A DNA stretch of 9,389 bases from an uncultured Acetatifactor sp. (GCA_910588225.1 CAJUQT010000085.1:1-9389); one strand, 5' to 3'; numbered from the stretch's first letter, positions 1-6,650 are shown. Program-made: numbers and translations. The notes: generated by a model not told the origin, from the sequence alone.

Positions 1-32
1 AAGGTTTCTATTAGATTTAGATACAAAAAACA

Positions 33-53
33 GGGTAGTTTTTGACACTACCC
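33..53. terminator. Hairpin upstream of the DUF5702 gene, U-tract on the minus strand only
   Basis: Bases 33-39 (GGGTAGT) and 47-53 (ACTACCC) form a perfect 7-bp stem around a 7-base loop. On the + strand no T-run follows. Read on the minus strand, the stem is followed by a T-rich run (complement of the A-run at 25-30), which is the shape of an intrinsic terminator. No minus-strand gene is visible to the right, so on the + strand it may instead be an mRNA-stabilising or attenuating hairpin between an unseen upstream gene and the DUF5702 gene. The role is inferred. Confidence 0.45.
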
Positions 54-76
54 CAAAGCGCACAAAGGGTATAAAA

Positions 77-1525
77 ATGAAAAATAAGAAAAATAATGCG
101 TATTTAACAGTATGTGTCACTTTATGCCTGGCTGTCATTTTGTCTCTGTTTTTGGTGTTGCTCGATGGAACACGCCAAAACGGGGCCAGACTGGAAGTGG
201 AATGTGTTACAGATATTGGCCTGCAGAGTATTCTGGCGGAGTATCATCGCGAGCTGATGAAACAATATAATTTATTTGCAGTTGACGCATCTTATGGCAC
301 TGCTTTGTGTAGTAAGACCAACACAGAAGCACATCTACGGAAGTATTTAAAAAAGAATCTGGACTATGGAGATGTTTTTCTTTCCGGGTATTTGTATGGA
401 GACTTTCTTGCTTTAAGCCTGGAAGAGGCAGAATTGACAAAGATATTGATATTGTCGGATTATGATGGCGGTATATTTCGCAGGTGTGCGGTAGATGCCA
501 TAAAAGCGGATGCAGGATTGGAACTGTTGGAAGAATTACAGGATTGGATGGAGACGATGGAGGTAAACGGACTAGAGGAAGGAAATAATGAGGCGGAAAA
601 ACAGAGATTGGATGCAGAAATTGCAGAATACGACGGTATGGAAATTGAAATTGAAGAAGACGAATGGGAGACATTGGAAGTTAAAAACCCAACAGATACT
701 TTGGAAGCACAAAAGAAACTGGGAATTTTGAAACTTGTGGTAGAAGATGAAGGGATAGTATCTTCAAATGCCATATGTACAGACAATCTGATAATGAACA
801 GAATGGAACAGGGACAGATTAATCGGGGCAATATAGAAACGGAAGTACAGACAGGAGTGGTTGAGAGATTTTTGTTTCAGGAATATCTGTTGCGGTATAT
901 GGGACATTATGGGACTGAGTATGAGGAAGATGCACTGCGCTATCAGATTGAGTATTTGATTGCAGGCAAGGAAAATGATGTGGATAATCTGAAAAGTATA
1001 GTTAACAGACTGTGTATGATTAGAGAGGCGGCAAATGCCATTTATCTTTGGTCCAATGAAGTAAAACGGGCAGAAATAGCAGCCATTGCCGGTGCTGTTT
1101 GTACACTGATTACACTACCGCAGCTGACAGCACTTCTGGAGGCGGCAATTCTTCTGGCATGGGCTTATGCAGAAAGCATCTATGATGTCAAATCTCTTCT
1201 GGCGGGCGGCAGAATTCCTCTTGTTAAAGATGACAACAGCTGGCATTATAGTCTTTCTTCGGCGCTGGGAGGAAATCTTCAGGAGACAACCAGCGATGGG
1301 AAGGGGCTGAGCTATGCAGATTATCTGAGAATTTTTATGATGATGACTAATGTGGATACTTTGACTGCACGGGCCATGAATATGGTGGAGGCAGATATCA
1401 GAAATACACCTGGGAATTCAGGATTCAGACTGGACGGATGCTATGAAACTGTTGAAGCCCGTATTCGAATGGGCAGTGTCCATGGACATCAATATGAAAT
1501 AACACGAATAGCAGGCTATCACTGA
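77..1525 (+). CDS. DUF5702 domain-containing protein of a Tad-like pilus locus
   Basis: The 482-residue protein has a short basic N-terminus, one hydrophobic membrane segment at about residues 9-30, and a large, probably extracytoplasmic remainder. It matches my recollection of DUF5702 proteins of Lachnospiraceae: an early D-G-T-R after the membrane segment, an AEYHREL motif near 54-60, and an L-R-Y-Q-I-E-Y-L-I-A-G-K block at 287-298. Residues 166-200 are strongly acidic and probably form a helical linker. Residues 333-367 are hydrophobic and Ala/Leu-rich and could be a second membrane-associated region. The N-terminal NAYLTV resembles the TadE-like proteins downstream, but the usual Glu at +5 is Cys13. 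The ATG follows AAAGGG (64-69) at 7 bases. The frame is open to the window edge, but no ATG, GTG or TTG lies in frame before 77. The biochemical function is unknown; a structural or assembly role in the pilus is inferred from context. Confidence 0.85.
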   Translation: MKNKKNNAYLTVCVTLCLAVILSLFLVLLDGTRQNGARLEVECVTDIGLQSILAEYHRELMKQYNLFAVDASYGTALCSKTNTEAHLRKYLKKNLDYGDVFLSGYLYGDFLALSLEEAELTKILILSDYDGGIFRRCAVDAIKADAGLELLEELQDWMETMEVNGLEEGNNEAEKQRLDAEIAEYDGMEIEIEEDEWETLEVKNPTDTLEAQKKLGILKLVVEDEGIVSSNAICTDNLIMNRMEQGQINRGNIETEVQTGVVERFLFQEYLLRYMGHYGTEYEEDALRYQIEYLIAGKENDVDNLKSIVNRLCMIREAANAIYLWSNEVKRAEIAAIAGAVCTLITLPQLTALLEAAILLAWAYAESIYDVKSLLAGGRIPLVKDDNSWHYSLSSALGGNLQETTSDGKGLSYADYLRIFMMMTNVDTLTARAMNMVEADIRNTPGNSGFRLDGCYETVEARIRMGSVHGHQYEITRIAGYH

Positions 1526-1546
1526 CAGAGAGCGAGGTGAACAGAG

Positions 1547-2551
1547 ATGTCCTCTTCATGGAGCGTAAAAAAGAACTTAAAATTGCCAACTATAAATCAA
1601 AATCCTTCTCCGACCTGTCAAAGAAAAAAGTATTTGCAGGATTCTGCCCGGAATTCTGTGTCAGCCGTGGATGATAGCGAAAGCCATCCGTCCACTGTCA
1701 GCCGTTTTATGGAGAGGACATTTCTGTTTGCCTCTCTTTCCGAAAAAGTAAATGCAAGTATGACGGTAGAGGCTTCTATTTTGCTTCCTTTGTTTTTATT
1801 TTTCTTTCTGAATCTGGGCTGTGCCATAGAGATGATCCGGCTTCATGGCAATTTGCAGCTGGCTTTATGGGAGATTGGAAGCAAGTTGTCCGTGTATGGG
1901 TATACAGTGAGCAGTGGAGAAGTTCCGGAGGATGATTCTGGAGAAGAAGATTGGTGGAAGGAATTGGCGGGAACAGCGTTTGCGTCTTCTTATGTGAAAG
2001 CGCAGATGATAAAAACTGCGGGAGAAGAATATCTGAATCATTCTCCGCTGACAAATGGAGCCGAAGGCTTACAGTTTTGGGAAAGTGAGATATTTGGTTC
2101 GGGAGATGAAATTGATATTATCGTCACTTATTCAGTGTCGCCCTGGAGCAGTATAATTGGAATTTCGCCTTTCAGGATGACAAACAGGTATTATGCCCAT
2201 ATCTGGAATGGGTATGGATTGTCAGGAGAAGAGGAAAATACACAGATTGTCTATATTACAGCTAGCGGTACCGTATATCATCTGACAAAAAGCTGTACAC
2301 ATTTACAGCTTTCAGTCAGTCAGGTTTCTGCTTCCGGAGTGGATGATGTCAGAAATCAATATGGAGGGAAATATCATCCCTGTGCCAGATGTGCAAAAGG
2401 GAATTCACCATCTTTTTTCTATATTACAACTGAAGGAAATCGATATCATTATGACAGAGAATGCTCTGGATTGAAGCGTACAATATATTCGATTAGCATT
2501 GAAGAAGCAACAGAAGAAGGATATCGTGCCTGCAGTCGATGTGGACATTGA
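1547..2551 (+). CDS. TadE-like pseudopilin with duplicated Cys/His-rich C-terminal module
   Basis: The protein has 334 residues. A polar N-terminus of about 70 residues precedes a TadE-like segment: NA, a likely cleavage point after Ala70, then SMTVEAS with Glu75 at +5, and a hydrophobic stretch to about residue 93. The middle region (about 95-230) is likely extracytoplasmic. The C-terminus carries two copies of a Y-I-T-x(2)-G-x(2)-Y-H-x(4)-C-x(2)-L ... C-x(2)-C pattern: Y244-H245, C250, L253, C279, C282; and Y300-H301, C306, L309, C329, C332. This resembles a small Cys/His module seen at the ends of various Firmicute extracellular proteins and suggests metal binding or disulfides. The start is supported by GAGGTGA (1534-1540), 6 bases upstream. 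It begins 21 bases after the DUF5702 stop, so the two are probably cotranscribed. The long segment before the pilin-like motif is unusual; an internal start at Met55 is possible but has no good ribosome binding site. Confidence 0.75.
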   Translation: MSSSWSVKKNLKLPTINQNPSPTCQRKKYLQDSARNSVSAVDDSESHPSTVSRFMERTFLFASLSEKVNASMTVEASILLPLFLFFFLNLGCAIEMIRLHGNLQLALWEIGSKLSVYGYTVSSGEVPEDDSGEEDWWKELAGTAFASSYVKAQMIKTAGEEYLNHSPLTNGAEGLQFWESEIFGSGDEIDIIVTYSVSPWSSIIGISPFRMTNRYYAHIWNGYGLSGEEENTQIVYITASGTVYHLTKSCTHLQLSVSQVSASGVDDVRNQYGGKYHPCARCAKGNSPSFFYITTEGNRYHYDRECSGLKRTIYSISIEEATEEGYRACSRCGH

Positions 2552-2575
2552 TTGCCTTTTGGAAATGTTTAGAAT
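2548..2575 (+). promoter_or_regulatory. Possible sigma-A promoter before the prepilin peptidase gene
   Basis: TTGATT (2548-2553, overlapping the preceding stop codon) and TAGAAT (2570-2575) are 16 bases apart in the 142-base gap before the peptidase gene. Both boxes are imperfect, and A/T-rich DNA produces such matches by chance, so this is tentative. The rest of the gap holds no convincing gene or hairpin. Confidence 0.3.
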
Positions 2576-2693
2576 GTTGAAGGTTTTAATAGAATAGGAT
2601 TTCAGATATTGAATGAAATTTAATACTGAGTGGAAGGTGCTGAAATAACGATTTTTATAGACGAAAAAATAAAAAAGAATCAGGGGAGAAGTT

Positions 2694-3125
2694 ATGTGGA
2701 TGATTTTGCCAATAACTGTATGGCTTTTGACAGGAAGTGTAATGGATATACGAAATCGCAGAGTACCAATATGGCTGCTTTTGACAGGTGGTATTCTTTC
2801 GTTGACTGTCATTTTTTTTCAATGTGTGATTAGTGGAAGAGAAGTTGTGGATATTTTGAAAGGAATGCTTCCGGGAACAGGACTTTTGCTCGTTGCTTTT
2901 GTGACAAAAAATGCGGGATATGGGGATGGAATTGCTTTATTATGCCTGGGAATTGTGTTGGGAGGGGGAAAGAGCCTGCTGTTGTTGGGACTTAGTTTAT
3001 TCCTGATTTCAATATTTTCTCTGACTATGTTGGTTACACGAAAAGCGGGACGCAATACAGGAATTCCGTACTTTCCTTTTTTGACAGGAGCGTGGCTGAT
3101 TGTTGTTGCATCAGGTAGCGTGTAA
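2694..3125 (+). CDS. A24 family prepilin peptidase (TadV/CpaA-like)
   Basis: This 143-residue, highly hydrophobic inner-membrane protein has the two catalytic aspartates of type IV prepilin peptidases: Asp18 in the S-V-M-D-I-R-N-R-R-V-P block and Asp78 in the G-Y-G-D-G (GxGD) motif. A C-terminal I-P-Y-F-P-F-L resembles the conserved Pro-rich end of the family. The length fits the short TadV/CpaA type, which lacks the N-terminal methyltransferase domain of PilD. It would cleave leader peptides of pilin and pseudopilin precursors at the cytoplasmic face of the membrane, plausibly including the TadE-like proteins encoded on either side. AGGGGAG (2682-2688) lies 5 bases before the ATG. Four or five membrane segments are visible. 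The family call is firm; the substrates are inferred. Confidence 0.93.
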   Translation: MWMILPITVWLLTGSVMDIRNRRVPIWLLLTGGILSLTVIFFQCVISGREVVDILKGMLPGTGLLLVAFVTKNAGYGDGIALLCLGIVLGGGKSLLLLGLSLFLISIFSLTMLVTRKAGRNTGIPYFPFLTGAWLIVVASGSV

Positions 3126-3188
3126 GATGCAGTCAGCTATGGACAGAAATGTGATTGGATATATGCTGTAAAACGAAAGGAGAAGCCG

Positions 3189-3644
3189 ATGAAAAAGGAA
3201 AACGCTTATTTAACTGTGGAGGCTGCGTTAGTGTTTCCCATAGTAATCAGTGTGATTTTATTTATCGTTTATATGCTGATATTTCAATATGACAGATGCC
3301 TGTTGGAGCAGGATTTGGGGGCAATGGCACTTTGGGGAAGCCGTGTGGAAACTTCTTCCGGAGTGTCCATGGAGGAGCTGACGAGACAGAGAATGGCATC
3401 TATGTATAGAGAGAAGTATGCAGCCTGGAAGATTACGGCACTGGATGCTTCTCTGGAAAGAAATTGCTTTTCCGTGAAAGGAGTGGGACAATTGACATTT
3501 CCGCTGCCAGGATGGAACTTTTGGAGTAGAAGAAATGTATGGAGTACACATGCAGACTATAGCTACAATCGCCTGTCACCTGTGACTTTTGTCCGTTTAT
3601 GCCACAGGTTTTTGAAGGGAGAGAATGAAGAAGGAGACGACTGA
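3189..3644 (+). CDS. TadE-like pseudopilin (small minor pilin)
   Basis: The 151-residue protein begins M-K-K-E-N-A, a probable prepilin peptidase cleavage point after Ala6, then Y-L-T-V-E with Glu11 at +5, followed by a hydrophobic helix to about residue 32. This layout is typical of TadE/TadF-type pseudopilins in Tad pilus loci. The rest (33-151) is polar with no enzymatic motif and should lie outside the membrane as part of, or anchored to, the pilus apparatus. AAAGGAG (3176-3182) stands 6 bases before the ATG. It follows the peptidase gene by 63 bases, and its last codons overlap one possible start of the next gene, indicating translational coupling. The TadE-like call rests on the N-terminal signature and context; the C-terminal part is not recognised. 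Confidence 0.83.
   Translation: MKKENAYLTVEAALVFPIVISVILFIVYMLIFQYDRCLLEQDLGAMALWGSRVETSSGVSMEELTRQRMASMYREKYAAWKITALDASLERNCFSVKGVGQLTFPLPGWNFWSRRNVWSTHADYSYNRLSPVTFVRLCHRFLKGENEEGDD
3631..3636 (+). promoter_or_regulatory. Ribosome binding site favouring the start at 3646
   Basis: AAGGAG sits 9 bases before the ATG at 3646. A competing AAGGGAG (3615-3621) is only 3 bases before the ATG at 3625, which is tight. The better-spaced site lies inside the end of the upstream TadE-like gene, so the downstream gene is probably translated by coupling across the stop at 3642-3644. Confidence 0.6.
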
Positions 3645-3645
3645 A

Positions 3646-4800
3646 ATGCTGCATATGGAATATGTGAGAAATGTAAATTGTAATTACGAAAGAATCTTAT
3701 TGGAAGAAAAACCGAATGGAAAACTGTACCAATATTGCATTTTGGGAAGAGGAGAAGTCGGAGGACTGCTTCCCAGCAGCCTCAGATATATTGATGGCTC
3801 CGCATATCTTTATTACGACATCACTTCCAGACAGAACGTATCTCATTTGTATAGCAACCGTTGTATTACCAGAGAGTGGCTGACAGATTTCGTGTGGAGC
3901 TTGAAGCGAGTACAGCAGGAGCTGCAGCGTTTTCTTCTTGATATACGTAATATTCTCTGGTATCCGGAGCAGATATTTCAAGATCTGGAGAGTAATATTT
4001 TTTCTTTTGTATATGTACCCTATTACAAAGGAGAACCTAGTTTTATAAAACTTGTGGAGTTTTGGGTAGAACATATTGATTACAGCGACGAAGAGCTTGT
4101 GGAATGTGTCTATCGCATGTATGAGAAGATAGAGCGTAACGGCGAGATATATTTGCAGGCCAGAATTTTTGAGGATACAGAGTGTTTGGAAAACCGGAAA
4201 AAAGATGTGGGATTTACTACTCTGTCTGACTCTGTTATGGGAGAGATACAGATGGACAGGGACGGAGATTCAGGAGAGACGGAGACATATGATATTCGTA
4301 CAGAAAATGAAACACGTAAAAGCGAGACTGGAGAGAAGAAGGGGATTCGAGGATTTCTGGGAGCAAAGAAGAAAAAAGATAAAAAATCGAGAGAAGAATA
4401 TCAAAGGTCAATGCAGAGAGCTATGACCGGTTATGCGGTGGCGGAAGAAACACCATATACAGATGAAACATATGGACAGACAGTATACGTCGAAGAAGGT
4501 GTACAGACGGAGCGTATACACAGGCTGTGTACACCGGAAGGAGAGCTGCTTGGAAGCCTGGAAGTATCAATGTTGTCCGTAGGAAAGAAAAAAGGAGAGG
4601 TGGATTTGGCATTGAAAGATTCTTCGGTCAGCAGAATTCATGCTCGTGTAACCAATGAGAGCGGAACTGTGTATCTGGAAGATTTAAATTCCACTAACGG
4701 AACATTCAGAAATAGTGTACGGCTTCAGCCATATGAAAAGCAGAGGCTGGATGAGGGGGATGAGATAAGGTTCGGAAATGTTGTTTTGATTTTTCACTAA
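3646..4800 (+). CDS. DUF6382 and FHA domain protein
   Basis: With the start at 3646 the protein has 384 residues; an in-frame ATG at 3625 would add seven. The N-terminal part (about 1-175) resembles the DUF6382 domain found in Lachnospiraceae Tad loci. Residues 185-285 form a charged, low-complexity linker with a basic patch (K-x-K-K-K-K-D-K-K near 240-247). The C-terminus (about 300-384) is a forkhead-associated domain: S329-R330-x-H332 and N348-S-T-N-G-T353 are the phosphothreonine-contacting motifs. The first FHA motif, usually G-R, is G313-K here. No membrane segment is seen, so it is probably cytoplasmic, binding a phosphorylated partner and perhaps regulating pilus assembly. No Ser/Thr kinase is encoded in this window. 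The start was chosen for its spacing from AAGGAG. The FHA call is firm; the N-terminal domain and role are less certain. Confidence 0.85.
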   Translation: MLHMEYVRNVNCNYERILLEEKPNGKLYQYCILGRGEVGGLLPSSLRYIDGSAYLYYDITSRQNVSHLYSNRCITREWLTDFVWSLKRVQQELQRFLLDIRNILWYPEQIFQDLESNIFSFVYVPYYKGEPSFIKLVEFWVEHIDYSDEELVECVYRMYEKIERNGEIYLQARIFEDTECLENRKKDVGFTTLSDSVMGEIQMDRDGDSGETETYDIRTENETRKSETGEKKGIRGFLGAKKKKDKKSREEYQRSMQRAMTGYAVAEETPYTDETYGQTVYVEEGVQTERIHRLCTPEGELLGSLEVSMLSVGKKKGEVDLALKDSSVSRIHARVTNESGTVYLEDLNSTNGTFRNSVRLQPYEKQRLDEGDEIRFGNVVLIFH

Positions 4801-4833
4801 AGGAGAATCTGTCATAGTTACCATAGCAGAACA

Positions 4834-4879
4834 GGGAATGAGTAACAGTTCAGGGTCCTGAACTGTTACTGGGAATGAG
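4834..4879. repeat. Perfect palindrome flanked by 9-bp direct repeats
   Basis: Bases 4841-4853 and 4858-4870 are perfectly complementary (13 bp, loop GGTC), giving one of the strongest hairpins in the window. GGGAATGAG occurs on both sides, at 4834-4842 and 4871-4879. Neither strand has a T-run after the stem, so it is not a standard intrinsic terminator, although it lies where the pilus transcript would end. The layout could be a small palindromic repeat element with a target duplication, or a protein-binding site. I cannot tell which from one copy. Confidence 0.7.
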
Positions 4880-4908
4880 ACCTGAAAATGAAAGGGAAGC
4901 GGTATTGA

Positions 4909-4937
4909 TTGAAAAGAATTATAAACTGTGTTAGAAT
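4909..4937 (+). promoter_or_regulatory. Extended -10 promoter for the rhomboid gene
   Basis: TTGAAA (4909-4914) and TAGAAT (4932-4937) are separated by 17 bases, and TG lies one base before the -10 box (4929-4930), which is the extended -10 feature. Transcription would start near 4944. This places the ATG at 4941 upstream of the transcript and supports translation from the TTG at 4980. Confidence 0.65.
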
Positions 4938-4962
4938 AGAATGCATGTTATAGAAATTCACC

Positions 4963-4970
4963 AGAGGGGG
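4963..4970 (+). promoter_or_regulatory. Ribosome binding site deciding the rhomboid start
   Basis: AGAGGGGG ends 9 bases before the in-frame TTG at 4980. The alternative ATG at 4941 has no purine-rich ribosome binding site before it. Confidence 0.65.
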
Positions 4971-4979
4971 ATAGCGTTT

Positions 4980-5573
4980 TTGAGACAGATAAAGTCCCAG
5001 CCTGTTGTCAGTACCGTACTGGTTGCCATAAATGTGCTGGTTTTTCTTCTTTGTAATTTTTTCGGCGAAATATTATATAATATAGGTATATTGGACACGT
5101 ACCATGTAATGATTGAAAAAGAATATGGCAGAATTTTGTGGGCCATGTTTCTTCATAGTGGAATAAGCCATCTTTTTAATAATATGCTCATTCTATTTTT
5201 CCTGGGAGCAATGATTGAAAAAGAGGTTGGGCATGTCAGATATGGAATTTTATATTTTCTTTCGGGAATCGGTGGAAACATTTTGTCCCTTTGGACAAAG
5301 ACTATAAATAATGACCTTTCAGGCTCTGTGGGAGCCAGTGGAGCAATATTCGGATTAGATGGAGCGTTGCTGGCAATGGTATTTTTCTCAGGCAGACAAA
5401 TGGAAAATGTAACATTGCCCAGAGTGCTGTTGATGATATTCTATTCTCTTTATACGGGGTTTGCGGGACAGAATATCGACAATGCAGCACACGTGGGCGG
5501 TCTGCTTGCAGGATTTGTGTCGACAGGTATTATGTGCTTTTTGCAGCGAAGAAGGAGAAAGTCCAGTAAGTAA
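4980..5573 (+). CDS. Rhomboid family intramembrane serine protease
   Basis: Starting at TTG 4980 gives 197 residues; an in-frame ATG at 4941 would add 13 but lacks a ribosome binding site and lies before the predicted transcript start. The protein is a compact six-helix-type rhomboid. Catalytic Ser120 lies in G-A-S-G-A-I-F-G and catalytic His171 in A-A-H-V-G-G-L-L-A-G. H64-L-F-N-N68-M is the conserved second-helix motif whose His and Asn help form the oxyanion hole. The C-terminus ends in a basic R-R-R-R-K tail, presumably cytoplasmic. Rhomboids cleave transmembrane helices of other membrane proteins; the substrate here is unknown. The gene has its own promoter, so any link to the adjacent pilus genes rests on proximity alone. 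The family call is firm because all key residues are present. Confidence 0.93.
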   Translation: MRQIKSQPVVSTVLVAINVLVFLLCNFFGEILYNIGILDTYHVMIEKEYGRILWAMFLHSGISHLFNNMLILFFLGAMIEKEVGHVRYGILYFLSGIGGNILSLWTKTINNDLSGSVGASGAIFGLDGALLAMVFFSGRQMENVTLPRVLLMIFYSLYTGFAGQNIDNAAHVGGLLAGFVSTGIMCFLQRRRRKSSK

Positions 5574-5617
5574 CTAAGCCTGAATTATAGGTATGAAACA
5601 GTAAAATGAATGATTGA

Positions 5618-5623
5618 GAGGTG
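5618..5623 (+). promoter_or_regulatory. Ribosome binding site deciding the flavodoxin-SCP2 start
   Basis: GAGGTG lies 5 bases before the in-frame TTG at 5629. For the upstream TTG at 5614 this site would fall inside the coding sequence, and no other good site precedes it. Confidence 0.6.
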
Positions 5624-5628
5624 TGGCT

Positions 5629-6630
5629 TTGAACATTAATATTTATTATGGCGGCAGAGGTATTATTGATGATCCAACACTATTTGTTATTGGCAAAATG
5701 CAGGAAATTTTAGAGGAACTCAGGGTCAATGTCACTCGCTATATCTTATATGAATGCAAGAATACCATACCTACTCTTCCGCAGACATTGAAAGACGCTG
5801 ATGGAATTATTCTTGCTACCACGGTAGAATGGTATGGTATTGGAGGATATATGCAGCAGTTTCTGGACGCCTGCTGGCTGTTTGGAGACAAAGAAAAAAT
5901 TGCGGAGATATACATGTGCCCGGTGGTTATGTCCACAACATATGGGGAGCGGGAAGCAAAGCTGAATTTATCAACGGCATGGGAAATTCTGGGAGGTCTG
6001 TCCTGCAGTGGAATATGTGGCTATATCGAAAAAACGGTGATGTTGGAAATGAACGAACAATATCTCCGGATTATTGAAAAGAAAACGGAGGATATGTACC
6101 GCTCCATTAATCAGCATCTTGCCTGCTTACCTGCCAGCAATCAGGCTGTAAAACAGAAAATTGCAGTGTCCACTGATAATAACCTGACTCCACAGGAGAC
6201 AGAACAGTTGTCGCAGTATGTTTCTGATGACAGTTATGTGCAGAGACAGAAACAGGATATTCAGGAACTTACCAGTTTATTTCGCGATATGCTCAGCGAA
6301 GAAGATATGGATAATAATGTGGAAGAATATCTTGCTTCTTTCCGAAAAGCTTTTAAGCCGCAGCCTGGATTTCGTGCAGAGTATTCCATTGGCATAGGAG
6401 ATAGAAAGCGTAGACTGATTCTTAGAATTGATGGGACGCAGTTGGAGTGTACTTATGGAAGTGCTAGTCAACCGGACGTGGAAATGCAGCTGGAGAAAAA
6501 TGCTATGGAAGATATTGTAAGCGGAAGAATGACATTTCAGAGAGCTTTTATGTCAGGGATTATGAAAACCAAAGGGGATTTTAAGATTTTAAGAACTTTG
6601 GATCAGATGTTTGTATTTGAAGAAAAATAA
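5629..6630 (+). CDS. Flavodoxin-fold NAD(P)H oxidoreductase-like protein with SCP2 domain
   Basis: From TTG 5629 the protein has 333 residues. The N-terminal half (about 1-165) looks like a flavodoxin-2/FMN reductase fold: an initial beta strand with a G-G-x-G turn (near 8-11), a strand I-I-L-A-T-T at 60-65, and V-E-W-Y-G-I-G-G-Y-M-Q-Q-F-L-D-A, which resembles the FMN-contacting loop and helix of NADPH-dependent FMN reductases. A polar helical linker follows (about 170-240). The C-terminal part (about 245-330) resembles an SCP2 sterol-carrier domain, including the terminal M-T-F-Q-R-A-F-M-S-G-I-M-K-T-K-G-D-F motif. No signal peptide or membrane helix is visible, so it is probably a cytoplasmic redox protein with a lipid- or hydrophobe-binding pocket. 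The substrate is unknown. It starts 55 bases after the rhomboid gene and may share its transcript. Confidence 0.78.
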   Translation: MNINIYYGGRGIIDDPTLFVIGKMQEILEELRVNVTRYILYECKNTIPTLPQTLKDADGIILATTVEWYGIGGYMQQFLDACWLFGDKEKIAEIYMCPVVMSTTYGEREAKLNLSTAWEILGGLSCSGICGYIEKTVMLEMNEQYLRIIEKKTEDMYRSINQHLACLPASNQAVKQKIAVSTDNNLTPQETEQLSQYVSDDSYVQRQKQDIQELTSLFRDMLSEEDMDNNVEEYLASFRKAFKPQPGFRAEYSIGIGDRKRRLILRIDGTQLECTYGSASQPDVEMQLEKNAMEDIVSGRMTFQRAFMSGIMKTKGDFKILRTLDQMFVFEEK

Positions 6631-6650
6631 GACGTTCGGGGGTAGAGAGG

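Noticed and set aside
1..45. Possible C-terminal end of an upstream gene
   Set aside because: One frame is open from base 1 to a TGA at 43-45 and another to a TAG at 12-14, but both are too short to recognise, and the first runs into the hairpin.
598..700. Short repeated GAAATT units in the acidic part of the DUF5702 gene
   Set aside because: Only two adjacent copies, explained by Glu-Ile-Glu codons in a low-complexity acidic segment.
207..831. Minus-strand open frames across the DUF5702 gene
   Set aside because: Ser/Pro/Cys-rich translations without start signals or domains; they mirror the plus-strand coding sequence.
2630..2833. 67-residue plus-strand open frame overlapping the prepilin peptidase start
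   Set aside because: No ribosome binding site, and it overlaps a well-supported gene in another frame.
4169..4426. 85-residue plus-strand frame inside the FHA gene
   Set aside because: Basic, Arg/Lys-rich composition arising from the charged linker read in another frame; no start signal.
4841..4870. Reading the palindrome as an intrinsic terminator
   Set aside because: Neither strand has a T-run next to the stem, so a standard rho-independent terminator is not supported.
5829..6077. 82-residue plus-strand frame inside the flavodoxin-SCP2 gene
   Set aside because: Overlaps a conserved domain in a different frame, with no recognisable motif.
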